Assembly (NCBI RefSeq): GCF_002902965.1
Contig: NZ_CP026109.1
Span: forward strand, 124,001 to 188,000
Length of the DNA stretch: 64,000 nucleotides
Source of the DNA: Paraburkholderia hospita
GTDB lineage: Bacteria > Pseudomonadota > Gammaproteobacteria > Burkholderiales > Burkholderiaceae
Reading direction: 5' to 3'
Shown: positions 38,671 to 48,344 of the stretch, in pieces
Layout of the letters: each line of letters starts with the position of its first letter
How positions within the stretch are numbered: the stretch's first letter is position 1
Program-made: the position numbers and the translations under genes
Notes under the pieces: model-generated
Databases searched by the model: none
What the model saw: the letters and a program-made list of their open reading frames with translations, nothing else
What the model was told of the DNA's origin: nothing

Positions 38671-39584
38671 GGCGCCATTGTCGATTTCCGCGCACACGCC
38701 TTGATGCCCGACAGGCCGCGTGCCATCGTGCCGCCCAACATCTGAGTAATGGTCCCACCTGCTACCGTGAATACGACGGCAGGCTGCGCGGAGCCGCTCG
38801 TAGTCGGGGAAGATACAGCTTCATGGTAATCCCACATCGCATTCGCCGCTGGGGGATCCTGTCGACGGTTCATTCGCTTCAGTCTTCCCGAACACGGCAT
38901 TGTGGATCCGCCTACCGCGACGCGTACCGTGCTGTGCAACAGAAATTCTTCTATAAACCGTATAGGGTTCGCGACGAGTCGTCGCGACGCATCGACATCA
39001 CCGGTACGCGCCGAAAAGCCGTATCCGTTTCCGCATGATGCTTTGGCGTCGGCGCACAGTTGCAGGGAAATGCTCCAGTTAGCGTGACGAGCGGATCGCT
39101 TGCTAAGGTACGATTGAAACCTCACCCTCCACATCGTGCGTCGCAACGCATTCTGCGATTTGCTCACAACAAATGTTGGCGGACATAAAAACGATGGGGA
39201 TGATCTGCCACGGCCAGACAGCCGATGGCACGGGCGCTCGCGGAGTTCTCCACGACCTGAGTCTCGCTGACTCATGTCCGACTTGATCTTGTAAGGCGAC
39301 GTCATTACGCCGTGGTGCATGCGCGGGGGCAACGAGAATGAATAGCCTTGCCGCTAAATCGAGCTATGATGGATCGCGCTCTCCAGTTTGCCCATTATGG
39401 CGAAAGCGACAATTCCGGGCATCCGTAAAGACTCACGTTCGCTTGAAAAGTCTCGCCTATGGGCCGCTGGCCGATACGATTCAGCAAGACAAATAGATCC
39501 GGCGATGCGTTGGAACGGTCGGGTGGCGAGCGGTCCCTGCGATCTGCGGTTGCGCCGACGTCCCCTTGCTGCACCATCTGGACG
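38671..39584. other. Long stretch without a recognised gene
   Basis: These 914 bases carry overlapping frames on both strands, the longest a 225-codon minus-strand frame (38655-39332) that has no recognisable domain, no good ribosome site and a composition like non-coding GC-rich DNA. I list no gene. It separates two damaged chemoreceptor genes and may be degraded sequence. Confidence 0.5.
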
Positions 39585-40364
39585 CTAGGCAGAGGCCGAA
39601 AGCCGGAATGACCCAACAAGTTCTGCGAGCTTGAGTGCCTGAGCGCGCATCAGGCGCGACTCGTTTTCGGCATGCTCTGCGGGATGCGCGTTCTGAATGG
39701 TCATCGCTTCCATTTGCTTCACTGCATCATTGATCTGACCTATTCCGAGGCTCTGATCCTGGCTTGCCATCGAGATATCGCCCATGAACGCGATGACGCG
39801 TTCGACCGATGTGACGATATCCGTGATCGTGCCGCTCGCGTCGTCGACGAGCTTGCCACCCGTTTTGACGCTGGTCACAGAATCGCCGATGAGCGCGGCG
39901 ATTTCCTTTGCGGCGTTCACGGAACGACGCGCCAGATTCCGCACCTCGCTGGCAACGATTGCAAATCCGCGCCCCTGTTCCCCTGCGATCGCGGCTTCCA
40001 CTGCCGCGTTCAGCGCCAGGATATTGGTCTGGAACGCGATGCTGTCGATCACGCCGATGATGTCCACGATCTTACAGGAACTGTCCTTGATCGATCGCAT
40101 CGTGCCGATGACCTCGCTGACGGCCCGCCTGCCGTCGCCGGCAATCTCGGACGTGGCTGTCGATAGCGCGTTCGCCTGGCGCGCGTTCTCCGCGTTCGCC
40201 GTCACCGTTTCGATCAGTTCGCGCATGGACGCGGCAATCCGCTCGAGCGAAGCGGCTTGTGCCCCAGTGCGCGCGAACAGATCTGCGTTGCTCATAGCGG
40301 TCCCGTATCTGTCGGTATTGGCCGTTCCCCAGACATTAAAGTCGGTGGACGTGAATATGCGCAT
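39585..40364 (-). CDS. Truncated methyl-accepting chemotaxis protein, signalling domain only
   Basis: 259 aa. It begins directly at the start of the cytoplasmic domain ([20 protein letters not shown]) with no membrane helix, sensor or HAMP. The hairpin tip reads [20 protein letters not shown], in which the usual Arg of AARAG is Ile. The C-terminal arm is diverged ([18 protein letters not shown]). The first 25 residues ([21 protein letters not shown]) look unrelated. Either a 5'-deleted remnant or a soluble receptor; I favour a remnant because the arms have drifted. Confidence 0.75.
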   Translation of the reverse strand: MRIFTSTDFNVWGTANTDRYGTAMSNADLFARTGAQAASLERIAASMRELIETVTANAENARQANALSTATSEIAGDGRRAVSEVIGTMRSIKDSSCKIVDIIGVIDSIAFQTNILALNAAVEAAIAGEQGRGFAIVASEVRNLARRSVNAAKEIAALIGDSVTSVKTGGKLVDDASGTITDIVTSVERVIAFMGDISMASQDQSLGIGQINDAVKQMEAMTIQNAHPAEHAENESRLMRAQALKLAELVGSFRLSASA

Positions 40365-40959
40365 CTATGCATGAATTAGCCAGCCAGATCTTGATCTCGA
40401 TCAATAGGCTCATGACATTGGTTTCGCTCTGAAAACCCTGCTTCGTTGAACACGCAAAAGAGCCATCCAGTTTTTAGTGCTGGTATCGACCGTCCGCCAT
40501 GCGTGTATATACCGTCGCTTTCCGACCCGTAAGTTGATACAGGTCAACTCGAGCTTGAAGGGAAGGCGCATGATGAATTCAAACTGTGCTAAAGCATCGT
40601 CATGACACAGGCGGCGGAGAACGCGAAGCACCGCGTGCAGCATTTAAGAGTTGGGATACGTAATCGGGTTCGTGAGCAGATCACGCATACGAACATGATG
40701 TTGCCTCGTGTCTTCAACGCTGGGTGCGGTAACACGGCGCAAATTTTGTCGTGATCGATACGCACGGACGAGGGGTATGCCGGCTGATGCCGGGCAATAT
40801 CGCGGTGCGGTTCGTGCGGATCGCGACATGCCAGTGCTCGTGGTACGGGACCTGGATGGCAACGGCCAGGTGTTCATCAAGGCGTCGCGCTGCCATGCCG
40901 TCACCAAACTACCCAACTGCGCGACTGGAATGCAGACGGGATTCCCCAGGAGCATGATC
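40365..40959. other. Intergenic region, nothing recognised
   Basis: About 595 bases, partly AT-rich, with only short frames on either strand. A frame from 40708 runs into the membrane-protein gene below, but its first 80 codons look unrelated to it and lack a ribosome site. Confidence 0.5.
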
Positions 40960-41307
40960 ATGCAGCTCGCGCTCAATTTTCATCCTCACTTCCGGCACGC
41001 CACCTTGCCGACGTATGTGGCGAGCTATTTTTTTCCTATACTTATTGCGGTTTATGAGGTTTATCGCATCGCATACTGGATCGTGAATTATGGTCTGAAT
41101 TTCTCGGTATTCAAGGCGATGGGTTATGAGTTCACATTGATGCTCATGCTGTTTGCAACGCAGGTCGTCGTCGAATCTTGTTTCCTGTTTTTTGCGTGGC
41201 TAGGGAGGCGCCCCGACCTCGAGCACCGCGTTCCCAATGCCGTACTTGGTCTCTTGCTATCAACTGCCGTGCTCGCTTGCGACTTCGCACTGCAAGTGCT
41301 GCCATAA
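40960..41307 (+). CDS. Small membrane protein of unknown function
   Basis: About 115 aa from ATG 40960, chosen because AGGAG lies seven bases upstream; an ATG at 40954 is too close to it. Three membrane helices: YVASYFFPILIAVYEVYRIAYWIV, MLMLFATQVVVESCFLFFAWL and LLLSTAVLACDFALQVL (abbreviated here by their cores). No family recognised. Hydrophobicity is even and the ribosome site is good, so I believe it is a real gene. Confidence 0.55.
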   Translation: MQLALNFHPHFRHATLPTYVASYFFPILIAVYEVYRIAYWIVNYGLNFSVFKAMGYEFTLMLMLFATQVVVESCFLFFAWLGRRPDLEHRVPNAVLGLLLSTAVLACDFALQVLP

Positions 41308-41478
41308 CGAAAAAGCAGGGGGATCGTTTTCGTCAGTTATCCTCGCAGGTATCGTTTATTGCGCTTTCGAGGCGAAGTCCAGCATCGATGCGACAAGATG
41401 CGCGTCGACAGCCTTCGGTGAGGATCTATGCTTGAAATGTAACCCGACGCATAGGGACTCATGCCAACGGAGACAGAA

Positions 41479-41676
41479 ATGCTCAGCCCACATGAAATGG
41501 CCGCGCTCATGCTGATCGAGACAAACCCGTACCCGAACAATCTGGATCCTGAAGATCTGGACACCCTGTGCGGGCGTCAGCTTGTTGCACTGGAAGGGTT
41601 GGCGTCAGGATGCGCGCACGTGCATTTGACTGTGCAGGGGCGTTCGGTGTTGAGGGCGATCGGCAGGTTGTGCTGA
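41479..41676 (+). CDS. Small conserved-looking hypothetical protein
   Basis: 65 aa from ATG 41479 with GGAGA upstream (an ATG at 41461 is also open). Reads MLSPHEMAALMLIETNP, then LDTLCGRQLVALEGLASG and a C-terminal VQGRSVLRAIGRL. I recall short Burkholderia proteins with the same layout and no known function. The pattern suggests a small helical, possibly HTH-like protein. Confidence 0.6.
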   Translation: MLSPHEMAALMLIETNPYPNNLDPEDLDTLCGRQLVALEGLASGCAHVHLTVQGRSVLRAIGRLC

Positions 41677-41759
41677 TCCGCGGGTACGCCTGAGTTCGTG
41701 GAAATGCACGCAGCAAATAGCGGGGATTTGCTGTCGTGTTGACGTACAGGAGGGGCGAC

Positions 41760-42341
41760 ATGCAACCGGCAGTCGCGCGCAGAGCGATACAGACCAGCAT
41801 GCGTGAACATCAACAGCTTTCAGCCGTCGTCGATGGAATGACGACGTTTGTCGACGCTTTGGGTACAGACGGGAGAGCACCAGCACCTGTGATGTTGCGG
41901 GCCATGCTTTACTACATACGCGAGTACCCGGAACAGGTTCATCACCCCACGGAAGACAGGTATTTATTCAGGCGCTTGCGACAGCGGACGGATGAACTGG
42001 ACGACGTTCTCAACGAGCTAGAGGCGCAGCGTATACAAGGCGAAGCACGGGTGCAAAACCTCAAGCGCGCGTTGATGCATTATGAGCTCGTAGGTGATTC
42101 GGCTGCGCCTGCGCTGCAGAGGATGGTGGAGGATTACCGGGCCTTCTACAGTCATCACGGACGGCTGGAGGAAGATGTGGTGTTGCCCGCGGCGTTGCGA
42201 TTTCTTACGCCTGCGGACTGGGTTGAACTGGACGAAGCGTTTGACGCCAATCGTGATCCGTTCGACAGAAGCGAGATCGAGGGTGATCTCGCCCATCTAT
42301 ATTCAATGATTGTGAGCACGATCCCTTGCACTGGGGAGTGA
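41760..42341 (+). CDS. Hemerythrin-like (HHE) domain protein
   Basis: 193 aa from ATG 41760 with AGGAGG upstream. Di-iron ligands are spread as in HHE cation-binding proteins: MREHQQLSAVVDGM (about 14-27), EQVHHPTEDRYLF (about 61-73) and FYSHHGRLEEDVV (about 133-145). Such four-helix proteins bind oxygen, nitric oxide or iron. It may protect against oxidative or nitrosative stress. No operon partner is evident. Confidence 0.85.
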   Translation: MQPAVARRAIQTSMREHQQLSAVVDGMTTFVDALGTDGRAPAPVMLRAMLYYIREYPEQVHHPTEDRYLFRRLRQRTDELDDVLNELEAQRIQGEARVQNLKRALMHYELVGDSAAPALQRMVEDYRAFYSHHGRLEEDVVLPAALRFLTPADWVELDEAFDANRDPFDRSEIEGDLAHLYSMIVSTIPCTGE

Positions 42342-42708
42342 GCCCGGTTTAGCCAATCGTTACCGCCACCCTCTATACGCGTCCCTGGCACCAGTCTGCG
42401 GCGGACACTCTTGGGCTCGGAAGGGGCACTCGGGTGAGGGGTGGCAGATTTTTCTGACCCAGCTTGCACGGCTTGCAGACCCGTAGCGGATGTTCGGAAG
42501 ATCATGACGATGGGTGCATCGCTCCAGTCAGGCGAAACGCTGGGGCCTGAGGAAGCTCGACGGATCTATAAGTTAGCAACGTTGCGCAAGGTTAGTTAGG
42601 AAGACATTGGAGCGTGTGCTAACTTGCGCTATGTGAAGCCATGGTGGTTCCCATGACCGACTGCCAGTCGGACAATCAGTGCAAGGCGTGCTCAGTCGCG
42701 CTACCCAA
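42342..42708. other. Intergenic region, nothing recognised
   Basis: 367 bases between converging genes (hemerythrin-like on plus, HTH-citrate synthase on minus). No gene, clear terminator or repeat seen. Confidence 0.5.
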
Positions 42709-43953
42709 TCAGCGGACGATTGTCTTGAAGACCCGATTCTTGTCGAGTGTTACGGGGTCGAGTGTCTTGCTTCCGACTCCACTGGATGGGCTCTGATTGA
42801 CTTCCTCCAACGCGGGTCCAGTGTAGCGTCCCCGCGGCCGGATGACCTTACCCACCTTGAGTTGCTCCATGCAATGCGCGAGCAGGCCAACGCTGCGGGC
42901 CGTGGCGAAAAGTGCGAACGCGGCGTCGCGGGGGAGTTTCAGTTGTGCGGCGAGGGTGGCGAGGGCCACGTCGATATTTGGTTTCAGACCGGTAAGTGTC
43001 ACAACTTTTTCGATGAAGGAGGCGAGTTCCTCCGGCGGATTGAGGCGCTCGAACAGACTGTGCGCTCGCGGGTCACCGTCTGGATACAGATGATGACCGA
43101 AGCCTGGGATCGGGATTGCAGACTGTAAATGACGACCCACAACGTTCTCCGCCCCGAGCCTTTCTACGTCGTCGAACACCGCTCTCACACGGCCCGATCC
43201 ATCTCCATGCAGGGGGCCGGCGATCGTGGAAAGCCCGGTAAGCAGGCACCCGGGTAACGATGCGCCCGTGGATGCAGTAATTCTGGCGGCAAACGCAGAA
43301 CTCGTCAGTTCGTGGTCTGCTACGAGAACCAGTGCCCGTCGAATGAGATCTGCACCTTCACGTCCTTGTCCCCAACCGAGCGCTAGCCGTTCATGCGTCA
43401 ACGTCGCGGCACCGTCGCATTGTGCACCGAACGCCTGCGAAACAAGTGCTACGAGCCGACCAGTTTCAGCGTGCAGCGCGCGGTCCGTACGACCGTGAGT
43501 GGAGTGTCCGTTGGCTGCGAGTGCCGCCAGTGACATGAACGCACATTGTCTGCCACGCTCATTACCCTGTAGCGACACGCCATCCGTCTCGAAAGAAATC
43601 GGCGTTGGCGTATTCCAGAGAATAGCAGCGACGTCCTCCAGCGTGGCCGTTTCGGATAGTCGGATACTGTCTCGGCCCCGATAGTACGCGCGCCCCTTGG
43701 AGAAGGTGGTAATGCCGCTGTAGATGCAAGGTTCCGTACCAAATATCGTTCCGGCAGCGAGGGCCTCGCGTTTTCGTCCGAGCTGTTTCTTCCGGCAAAG
43801 CACCGCAACATCTTCTGCACGGTAGAGGCTCTTTCTCGGATCGTGCGGATCAGGCATGACGGCAATGCTGCCGCGGCTAACATAGGCGTACACGGTTTGC
43901 GCCTGAACCCCAAGCAGTCTCGTTGCTTCAGTCAAAGTGATCCAGGGGCGCAT
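42709..43953 (-). CDS. Citrate synthase with N-terminal HTH, catalytic residues kept
   Basis: 414 aa. HTH of the excisionase/MerR kind at about 6-50 (TLTEATRLLGVQAQTVYAYV), then the citrate synthase domain. All three catalytic positions are present: His249 in AGPLHG, His287 in PGFGHHLYP and Asp328 in LKPNID. Also VADHELTSSAFAARITAST. So it can probably condense an acyl-CoA with an oxoacid and also bind DNA. It lies downstream of SDR, MFS and VOC genes on the same strand, 104 bases after the VOC gene. Acyl-CoA and oxoacid specificity unknown. Confidence 0.88.
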   Translation of the reverse strand: MRPWITLTEATRLLGVQAQTVYAYVSRGSIAVMPDPHDPRKSLYRAEDVAVLCRKKQLGRKREALAAGTIFGTEPCIYSGITTFSKGRAYYRGRDSIRLSETATLEDVAAILWNTPTPISFETDGVSLQGNERGRQCAFMSLAALAANGHSTHGRTDRALHAETGRLVALVSQAFGAQCDGAATLTHERLALGWGQGREGADLIRRALVLVADHELTSSAFAARITASTGASLPGCLLTGLSTIAGPLHGDGSGRVRAVFDDVERLGAENVVGRHLQSAIPIPGFGHHLYPDGDPRAHSLFERLNPPEELASFIEKVVTLTGLKPNIDVALATLAAQLKLPRDAAFALFATARSVGLLAHCMEQLKVGKVIRPRGRYTGPALEEVNQSPSSGVGSKTLDPVTLDKNRVFKTIVR

Positions 43954-44057
43954 GGGATTGAGGCTTCGAGAGACAAGTGGAACGGGGAGCCGAGACGCGC
44001 GAACTGGCTTGCGGGCGGCGTGAGTGCTATCGATGCAGTTTCAATAGTGACGTCATT

Positions 44058-44450
44058 TCAGGTAAAAGTCATCTCGGCCGGCTTGCGTTCGAGAATCTCG
44101 ACGAGAATGTTGCCAGGTGACCTCACGAAGCAGGCTCTCACGCCCGCCCGGATTTGCCTGATCGGCTCGACGATATGAGCCTCGCACTTGACCAGATGGT
44201 GGAATGCGGCATCGAGATCATCCACGGTCACACCGAAGTGGTCGATACCTTGCACCCGTTCGCCATCACGAACGTGCATGGGGTGTGCTTTTTCCAGCGC
44301 AGTGATGAACAGGCTAATTCCTCCAATGCGCAGGTCCACCCTGCCAGGTCGACGGACAACTTCGGCGTTAAGACAGCGAGCAAACCACGCAGCCGTCGCT
44401 TCCGCATCTGTGGAGCACAGTTGAAGATGATCCCACTTGAATTCAATCAT
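44058..44450 (-). CDS. VOC-family (glyoxalase/dioxygenase fold) protein
   Basis: 130 aa. Two beta-alpha-beta-beta-beta modules: FKWDHLQLCSTDAEATAAWF (about 4-23) and VQGIDHFGVTVDDLDAAFHH (about 66-85), with metal-ligand candidates His8, His71 and Glu in NILVEILE (about 114-121). VOC enzymes include glyoxalase I, extradiol dioxygenases and methylmalonyl-CoA epimerase. It starts 24 bases after the MFS stop, so it is in that operon. The reaction is unknown. Confidence 0.85.
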   Translation of the reverse strand: MIEFKWDHLQLCSTDAEATAAWFARCLNAEVVRRPGRVDLRIGGISLFITALEKAHPMHVRDGERVQGIDHFGVTVDDLDAAFHHLVKCEAHIVEPIRQIRAGVRACFVRSPGNILVEILERKPAEMTFT

Positions 44451-44474
44451 GCTGTTGTCACCAAAAGTTAGATT

Positions 44475-45797
44475 TCAGAGCTCGATACGGGAGAGTTTGC
44501 CAAGCAGGAGCGAGTACGAAAGGGTCCCAAGCAGGCAGATCGCACCCATCAGATTGAGGGCCCAATAGAAATGGCCGGTGTGATGGGTGATGTAGCCAAT
44601 CATGAGCGGCGTCGTGACGCCTGCAATATTGGCCGCAAGACTGGTGATGCTGCTGGTCAGGCCGACGTATTGCCGAGGTGCAATTTCGGAGACGGCTGCC
44701 CACGACATCGAGCCAACGCCTTGAGCAAAGAAAGCGATTGTCAGGATTGCAATCACCAGCTCGTTCGACTCGACGAAGTTGACGAATACGATTGTTGCGC
44801 CGAGCAGCGTGCCGATGATCAGCGGCGCCTTGCGTGCTGCGGAGATCGATACGCCTCTACGGATAAAAAAATCCGAAAGAGAGCCCGCTACGAGAATGCC
44901 GAGCGTCGCGCCCATAAACGGCAGTGCCTGGAAAATGCCCACCTTGATCATCGACATGTGACGCGCCTCGACAAGATAGGTCATGAACCATGTGGTGAAG
45001 AAGACCAGCAAGGTGTTGTTGCAGAATTTCCCCAGGCAAATCGCCAGAACCTGCCGGTAGCCAAGCAGCTTGAACGCTATCCGCCAGTTAAATTTCTCGC
45101 GCGCCTTTTGCGAGGGTCTCCCCTGGCCTTCGTTGATGTATAGGAGCTCCGCTGCGTTGACGCCCCGATGCCCTGAAGGATCCCGATACGCACGGAACCA
45201 CAACAGGCTGAAAAATATGCCGAATCCGCCCGTTACGAAGAAGACCGAACGCCAACCATACGCGCTGGAAATCCAAAGGAGCAGACCGGTGAAAAGCGGC
45301 GTTCCAATGTATTGGCCCATCACGTAGACGCTTGTCGCAAACCCTCGCTCCCGGGTAGGGAACCATAGCGTCACGGCGCGGGCGTTGGACGGAAAGGCGG
45401 GCGCTTCAAGCGCACCCATTGCGAACCGGGAGCCAAGCAACATGTGATAGCTGTTTGCCAGGCCCTGCGTGAGGGTCGCACATGACCAGCCAACGAGCGA
45501 CAATGCATACGCGAGGCGCGAGCCGACTATGTCCGTCAACAGCCCGCCGGGCAACAGGGCGAAAGAGTAGGCGAGTCCGAAGGCGGCGAACAGTTCGCCC
45601 ATCTGCATCCTGTCGAGCGCGAGATCCTTCGACAGGCTCGGTGCAACGATGCCAAGTGCCGACCTGTCGACATAGTTGAGAATGGTGGCCACGAGCAGCA
45701 TCGAGAGCACGACGTACCTCACCTTCGATGGCTTTGCCGTTGCCGCGTAGGAAGCCTGATCGGGCACTGACAGCGGTTGTTCCTCTACGACTTTCAT
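44475..45797 (-). CDS. MFS transporter (anion:cation symporter family)
   Basis: 440 aa from ATG ending at 45797 with CAGGAGAC upstream; an earlier ATG at 45815 lacks a site. Twelve helices. First helix LLVATILNYVDRSALGIVAP and LFAAFGLAYSFALLPGGLLTD are typical of the ACS group that carries sugar acids and other organic anions. It is probably cotranscribed with the SDR gene (59 bases upstream) and the VOC gene (24 bases downstream). Likely importer for the cluster's substrate. Confidence 0.88.
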   Translation of the reverse strand: MKVVEEQPLSVPDQASYAATAKPSKVRYVVLSMLLVATILNYVDRSALGIVAPSLSKDLALDRMQMGELFAAFGLAYSFALLPGGLLTDIVGSRLAYALSLVGWSCATLTQGLANSYHMLLGSRFAMGALEAPAFPSNARAVTLWFPTRERGFATSVYVMGQYIGTPLFTGLLLWISSAYGWRSVFFVTGGFGIFFSLLWFRAYRDPSGHRGVNAAELLYINEGQGRPSQKAREKFNWRIAFKLLGYRQVLAICLGKFCNNTLLVFFTTWFMTYLVEARHMSMIKVGIFQALPFMGATLGILVAGSLSDFFIRRGVSISAARKAPLIIGTLLGATIVFVNFVESNELVIAILTIAFFAQGVGSMSWAAVSEIAPRQYVGLTSSITSLAANIAGVTTPLMIGYITHHTGHFYWALNLMGAICLLGTLSYSLLLGKLSRIEL

Positions 45798-45856
45798 CGG
45801 TGTCTCCTGAATCAAAGGTCTGCCTGTTATCTTTTTTGTCTGGCAGGAGAGTATTT

Positions 45857-46615
45857 TTATCCGCGGCCTACGAAAGGCATGGTGGTCGCCATGATGGTCA
45901 TGTTCAGCACGTTAGCCTCAAGAGGCAGGCTGGCCATGTGCACGATTGCGTTGGCGACGTGCGTGACGTCCATTCTTGCCTCGGGCGCCATGGTTCCATC
46001 TGCTTGCAGGACGCCGCGAGTCATCCGCTCTGTGAGCGAGGTAGCCGCGTTGCCGATGTCGATCTGGCTACAGGCGATGTTGAATGCGCGTCCGTCGAGC
46101 GCGAGCGATTTCGTCATGCCGGTCACGGCATGTTTGGTCGCGGTATAAGCGATCGTGTTGGGCCGGGGCGAGTGCGCCGAGATCGATCCGTTATTGATGA
46201 TTCTTCCACCCTGAGGCGACTGCGTCTTCATGAGACGCCACGCAGCGCGTGCACACAGGAAAACGCCCGTCAGGTTCGTCGCAACGACGTCGTTCCAGAA
46301 GTCGAGGCTGTATTCGTCAAGAGGCACCGCACCTGCATTGCGGCCCGCGTTATTGAAGAGCACGTCCAGACGGCCGAATTCATGCGCAATCCGTGAAAAT
46401 GCCTGTTCCACGGAAGCATCGCTCGTCACGTCTGTGGAGAACACACTCGCAGCGCCGCCCGCAATACGGATGGTCTCGCGAGTCTCAAGCAATGGCGCTT
46501 CCCTGCGCCCTATCAGCGCTACGGCAAACCCCGCATTGGAGAGCGCTACGGCGGTAGCGCGGCCGATGCCGGATCCAGCGCCTGTCACAGCTGCGAATTT
46601 TTTCGATGCAGGCAT
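45857..46615 (-). CDS. Short-chain dehydrogenase/reductase (classical SDR)
   Basis: 252 aa. Cofactor motif TGAGSGIG (about 11-18), NNAG (about 87-90), catalytic Ser in NNGSISAH (about 141-148) and YTATK (about 157-161) are all present. It oxidises or reduces a hydroxyl/keto group with NAD(P). First gene of the minus-strand set SDR-MFS-VOC-citrate synthase. The intergenic region upstream has two copies of the repeat TTGATT-N5-AATCAA. Confidence 0.9.
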   Translation of the reverse strand: MPASKKFAAVTGAGSGIGRATAVALSNAGFAVALIGRREAPLLETRETIRIAGGAASVFSTDVTSDASVEQAFSRIAHEFGRLDVLFNNAGRNAGAVPLDEYSLDFWNDVVATNLTGVFLCARAAWRLMKTQSPQGGRIINNGSISAHSPRPNTIAYTATKHAVTGMTKSLALDGRAFNIACSQIDIGNAATSLTERMTRGVLQADGTMAPEARMDVTHVANAIVHMASLPLEANVLNMTIMATTMPFVGRG

Positions 46616-46684
46616 TGCTTCGTCCCCTTCATTGTTGAATCGATCATGAAAGAGAATTGCACCGGCACACAGGCGGGAGCAATC

Positions 46685-46701
46685 TTGATTCGTTCAATCA
46701 A
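46685..46701. promoter_or_regulatory. Inverted repeat TTGATT-CGTTC-AATCAA (copy 1)
   Basis: Perfect 6-base arms with a 5-base spacer, 70 bases before the SDR start in the divergent region. A second copy with a different spacer lies at 46824-46840, so this is likely the operator of a dimeric regulator encoded elsewhere or of the HTH-citrate synthase. Confidence 0.6.
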
Positions 46702-46823
46702 CATCAAATAGCGCTGCAGGCGGGCATCGAATCAGGGTTTTCCTGATACCGGGATGACGTTGGACACGGCCGGGAACGTGCAAAGGCACGCAGCGAAATA
46801 CTGACAGGCTGCATCGCGTTAAG

Positions 46824-46840
46824 TTGATTCATCCAATCAA
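46824..46840. promoter_or_regulatory. Inverted repeat TTGATT-CATCC-AATCAA (copy 2)
   Basis: Second copy of the same palindrome, 63 bases before the hydroxyacid dehydrogenase start and 139 bases from copy 1. One site faces each divergent gene. Confidence 0.6.
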
Positions 46841-46902
46841 CATTGACCTCGCGAGCTTCCGTTTCGTAGTCTGTGTCGGTCTTTCAATCTCAAGGAAAAA
46901 CC

Positions 46903-47865
46903 ATGCCGGAAACCAACCAGACCCAACTGTTGATTGCGCGACGGGTCCCGCAAGCGGTGGCGGCTCGCGCAGTCTCCGAATTTCGCGCCTATGTGACCGA
47001 ATCCGATATGGACGCGTGGTCTGTCGTGGACTTCTGCACGAAGCACGATGTGCGGGCCATTCTGATCGGCAAGAAGTCCGGATTGCAGGAGGTCCACATT
47101 GCGGCGCTTCCATCTACGCTCAAGATCATCGCGAACGCGAGCGCGGGGGTCGATCACATGAATGTGTCTTACGCCCTCGGAAAAGGGATTGTCGTGACGA
47201 ATGCACCGGACGCGCTGACAGAATGCACCGCGGATTTCGCGATGCTTCTCGTGCTGGCGGCCTGCCGCCGTGCATCCGAATATGAAAAGATCATGCGGCG
47301 CGGATGGGGTCAATCATTCGGGATGACCGAGATGCTCGGCACGCGGGTCAATGGCAAGACGCTGGGTATTGTCGGGTTCGGGCGGATCGGACGAGCAGTC
47401 GCCAGACGCGCACAGGGCTTTGGCATGCGCGTCGTCTATACGGACATTCAGCGTGCTTCGCCGTCGTCGGAGAATGGCGCGACGTTTTTTCCGAACCTCG
47501 AGGAGATGCTGCCGCATTGCCAGGTGCTTTCGCTTCACGTGCCGGGCGGCGGTCTTCCGCTGATGACGAAAAAGGAATTCGGTCTCTTGCCGAAGGGAGC
47601 GGTTTTCGTGAACGCGGCGCGTGGTGCGTTAGCGGACGAGGATGCCCTCTACGATGCACTGACATCGGGACACCTTTTCAGTGCGGGCCTCGACGTGTAC
47701 AGGAACGAGCCCAGTGTCGACGCCCGGTTTGCCAGCCTTGAGAATGTGTTCCTTACGCCGCACATGGCGAGCGCGACGGTGGAAACCCGCGATCAGATGG
47801 GTTTCACCGCATTGGATAACGTAGCAGCCATTCTCGATGGGCGGCCGGCATTGAATCCGGTGTGA
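46903..47865 (+). CDS. D-2-hydroxyacid dehydrogenase
   Basis: 320 aa from ATG 46903 with AAGGA upstream. NAD-binding GIVGFGRIGRAVARRAQGFG (about 148-167), FVNAARGALADEDAL with the substrate Arg (about 231-245), and the catalytic His in LTPHMASATVETR (about 284-296). It reduces 2-oxoacids or oxidises D-2-hydroxyacids. It is divergent from the SDR/MFS/VOC/citrate synthase genes and shares the palindromic repeat, so one pathway is likely. Confidence 0.9.
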   Translation: MPETNQTQLLIARRVPQAVAARAVSEFRAYVTESDMDAWSVVDFCTKHDVRAILIGKKSGLQEVHIAALPSTLKIIANASAGVDHMNVSYALGKGIVVTNAPDALTECTADFAMLLVLAACRRASEYEKIMRRGWGQSFGMTEMLGTRVNGKTLGIVGFGRIGRAVARRAQGFGMRVVYTDIQRASPSSENGATFFPNLEEMLPHCQVLSLHVPGGGLPLMTKKEFGLLPKGAVFVNAARGALADEDALYDALTSGHLFSAGLDVYRNEPSVDARFASLENVFLTPHMASATVETRDQMGFTALDNVAAILDGRPALNPV

Positions 47866-47963
47866 GCGCAGGGAACACAGTCGAATCTCCTGAAAAGCTC
47901 GCTGCCACGCGGGCTTTTTGTCCAACGCTATGCGACGTTCAATAACGTGCTGAATCTGTTCGC

Positions 47964-48344
47964 CTACGACGGGCTCAATTCGGCGCGCCTGATATCCCTG
48001 ACGATCACGAGATAACTGAAGATGGTTATCAGCGCGTTGACACCCACAAACGCGAGGGCGTCGTTGAACGATCCCGACTGGGCAACCAGATAGCCAATCA
48101 CGATAGGCGTGACGATGCCCGCCATGTTGCCGAACATGTTGAAGATGGAACCGGAGAGACCGATGGCCTCCTTCGGCGACGTATCTGCGACGACTGCCCA
48201 TCCCTGGCGTGCGGCGGCGCGCCGCCAACTGGTCACTTCACCCTTGTACTCGATGAGCCGCTCGCCTGCGGCGATGGGCAGAAGCGCAAAAGGACCTTTG
48301 CCATGCACAGAGGAACATCGCGCGGTGATGCGTCGCAGTCGCAT
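47964..48344 (-). pseudogene. Chimeric ORF: SET-domain start fused to MFS C-terminus
   Basis: One uninterrupted frame. From the ATG ending at 48344 the first 45 or so residues (RLRRITARCSSVHGKGPF, AAGERLIEYKGEVTSWRRAA) match the N-terminus of SET-domain proteins. The rest (GWAVVADTSPKEAIGLSGS, FNMFGNMAGIVTPIVIGYLV) is the last 75 or so residues of an ACS-family MFS transporter. The join is near 48205-48215. Neither half is complete, so this is almost certainly a deletion or rearrangement product. The intact insertion element lies 560 bases away. An open frame extends to 48449. Confidence 0.8.

Noticed and set aside
38655..39332. 225-codon minus-strand frame in the gap after the frameshifted chemoreceptor
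   Set aside because: No recognisable domain or ribosome site, and it overlaps the end of a real coding region.
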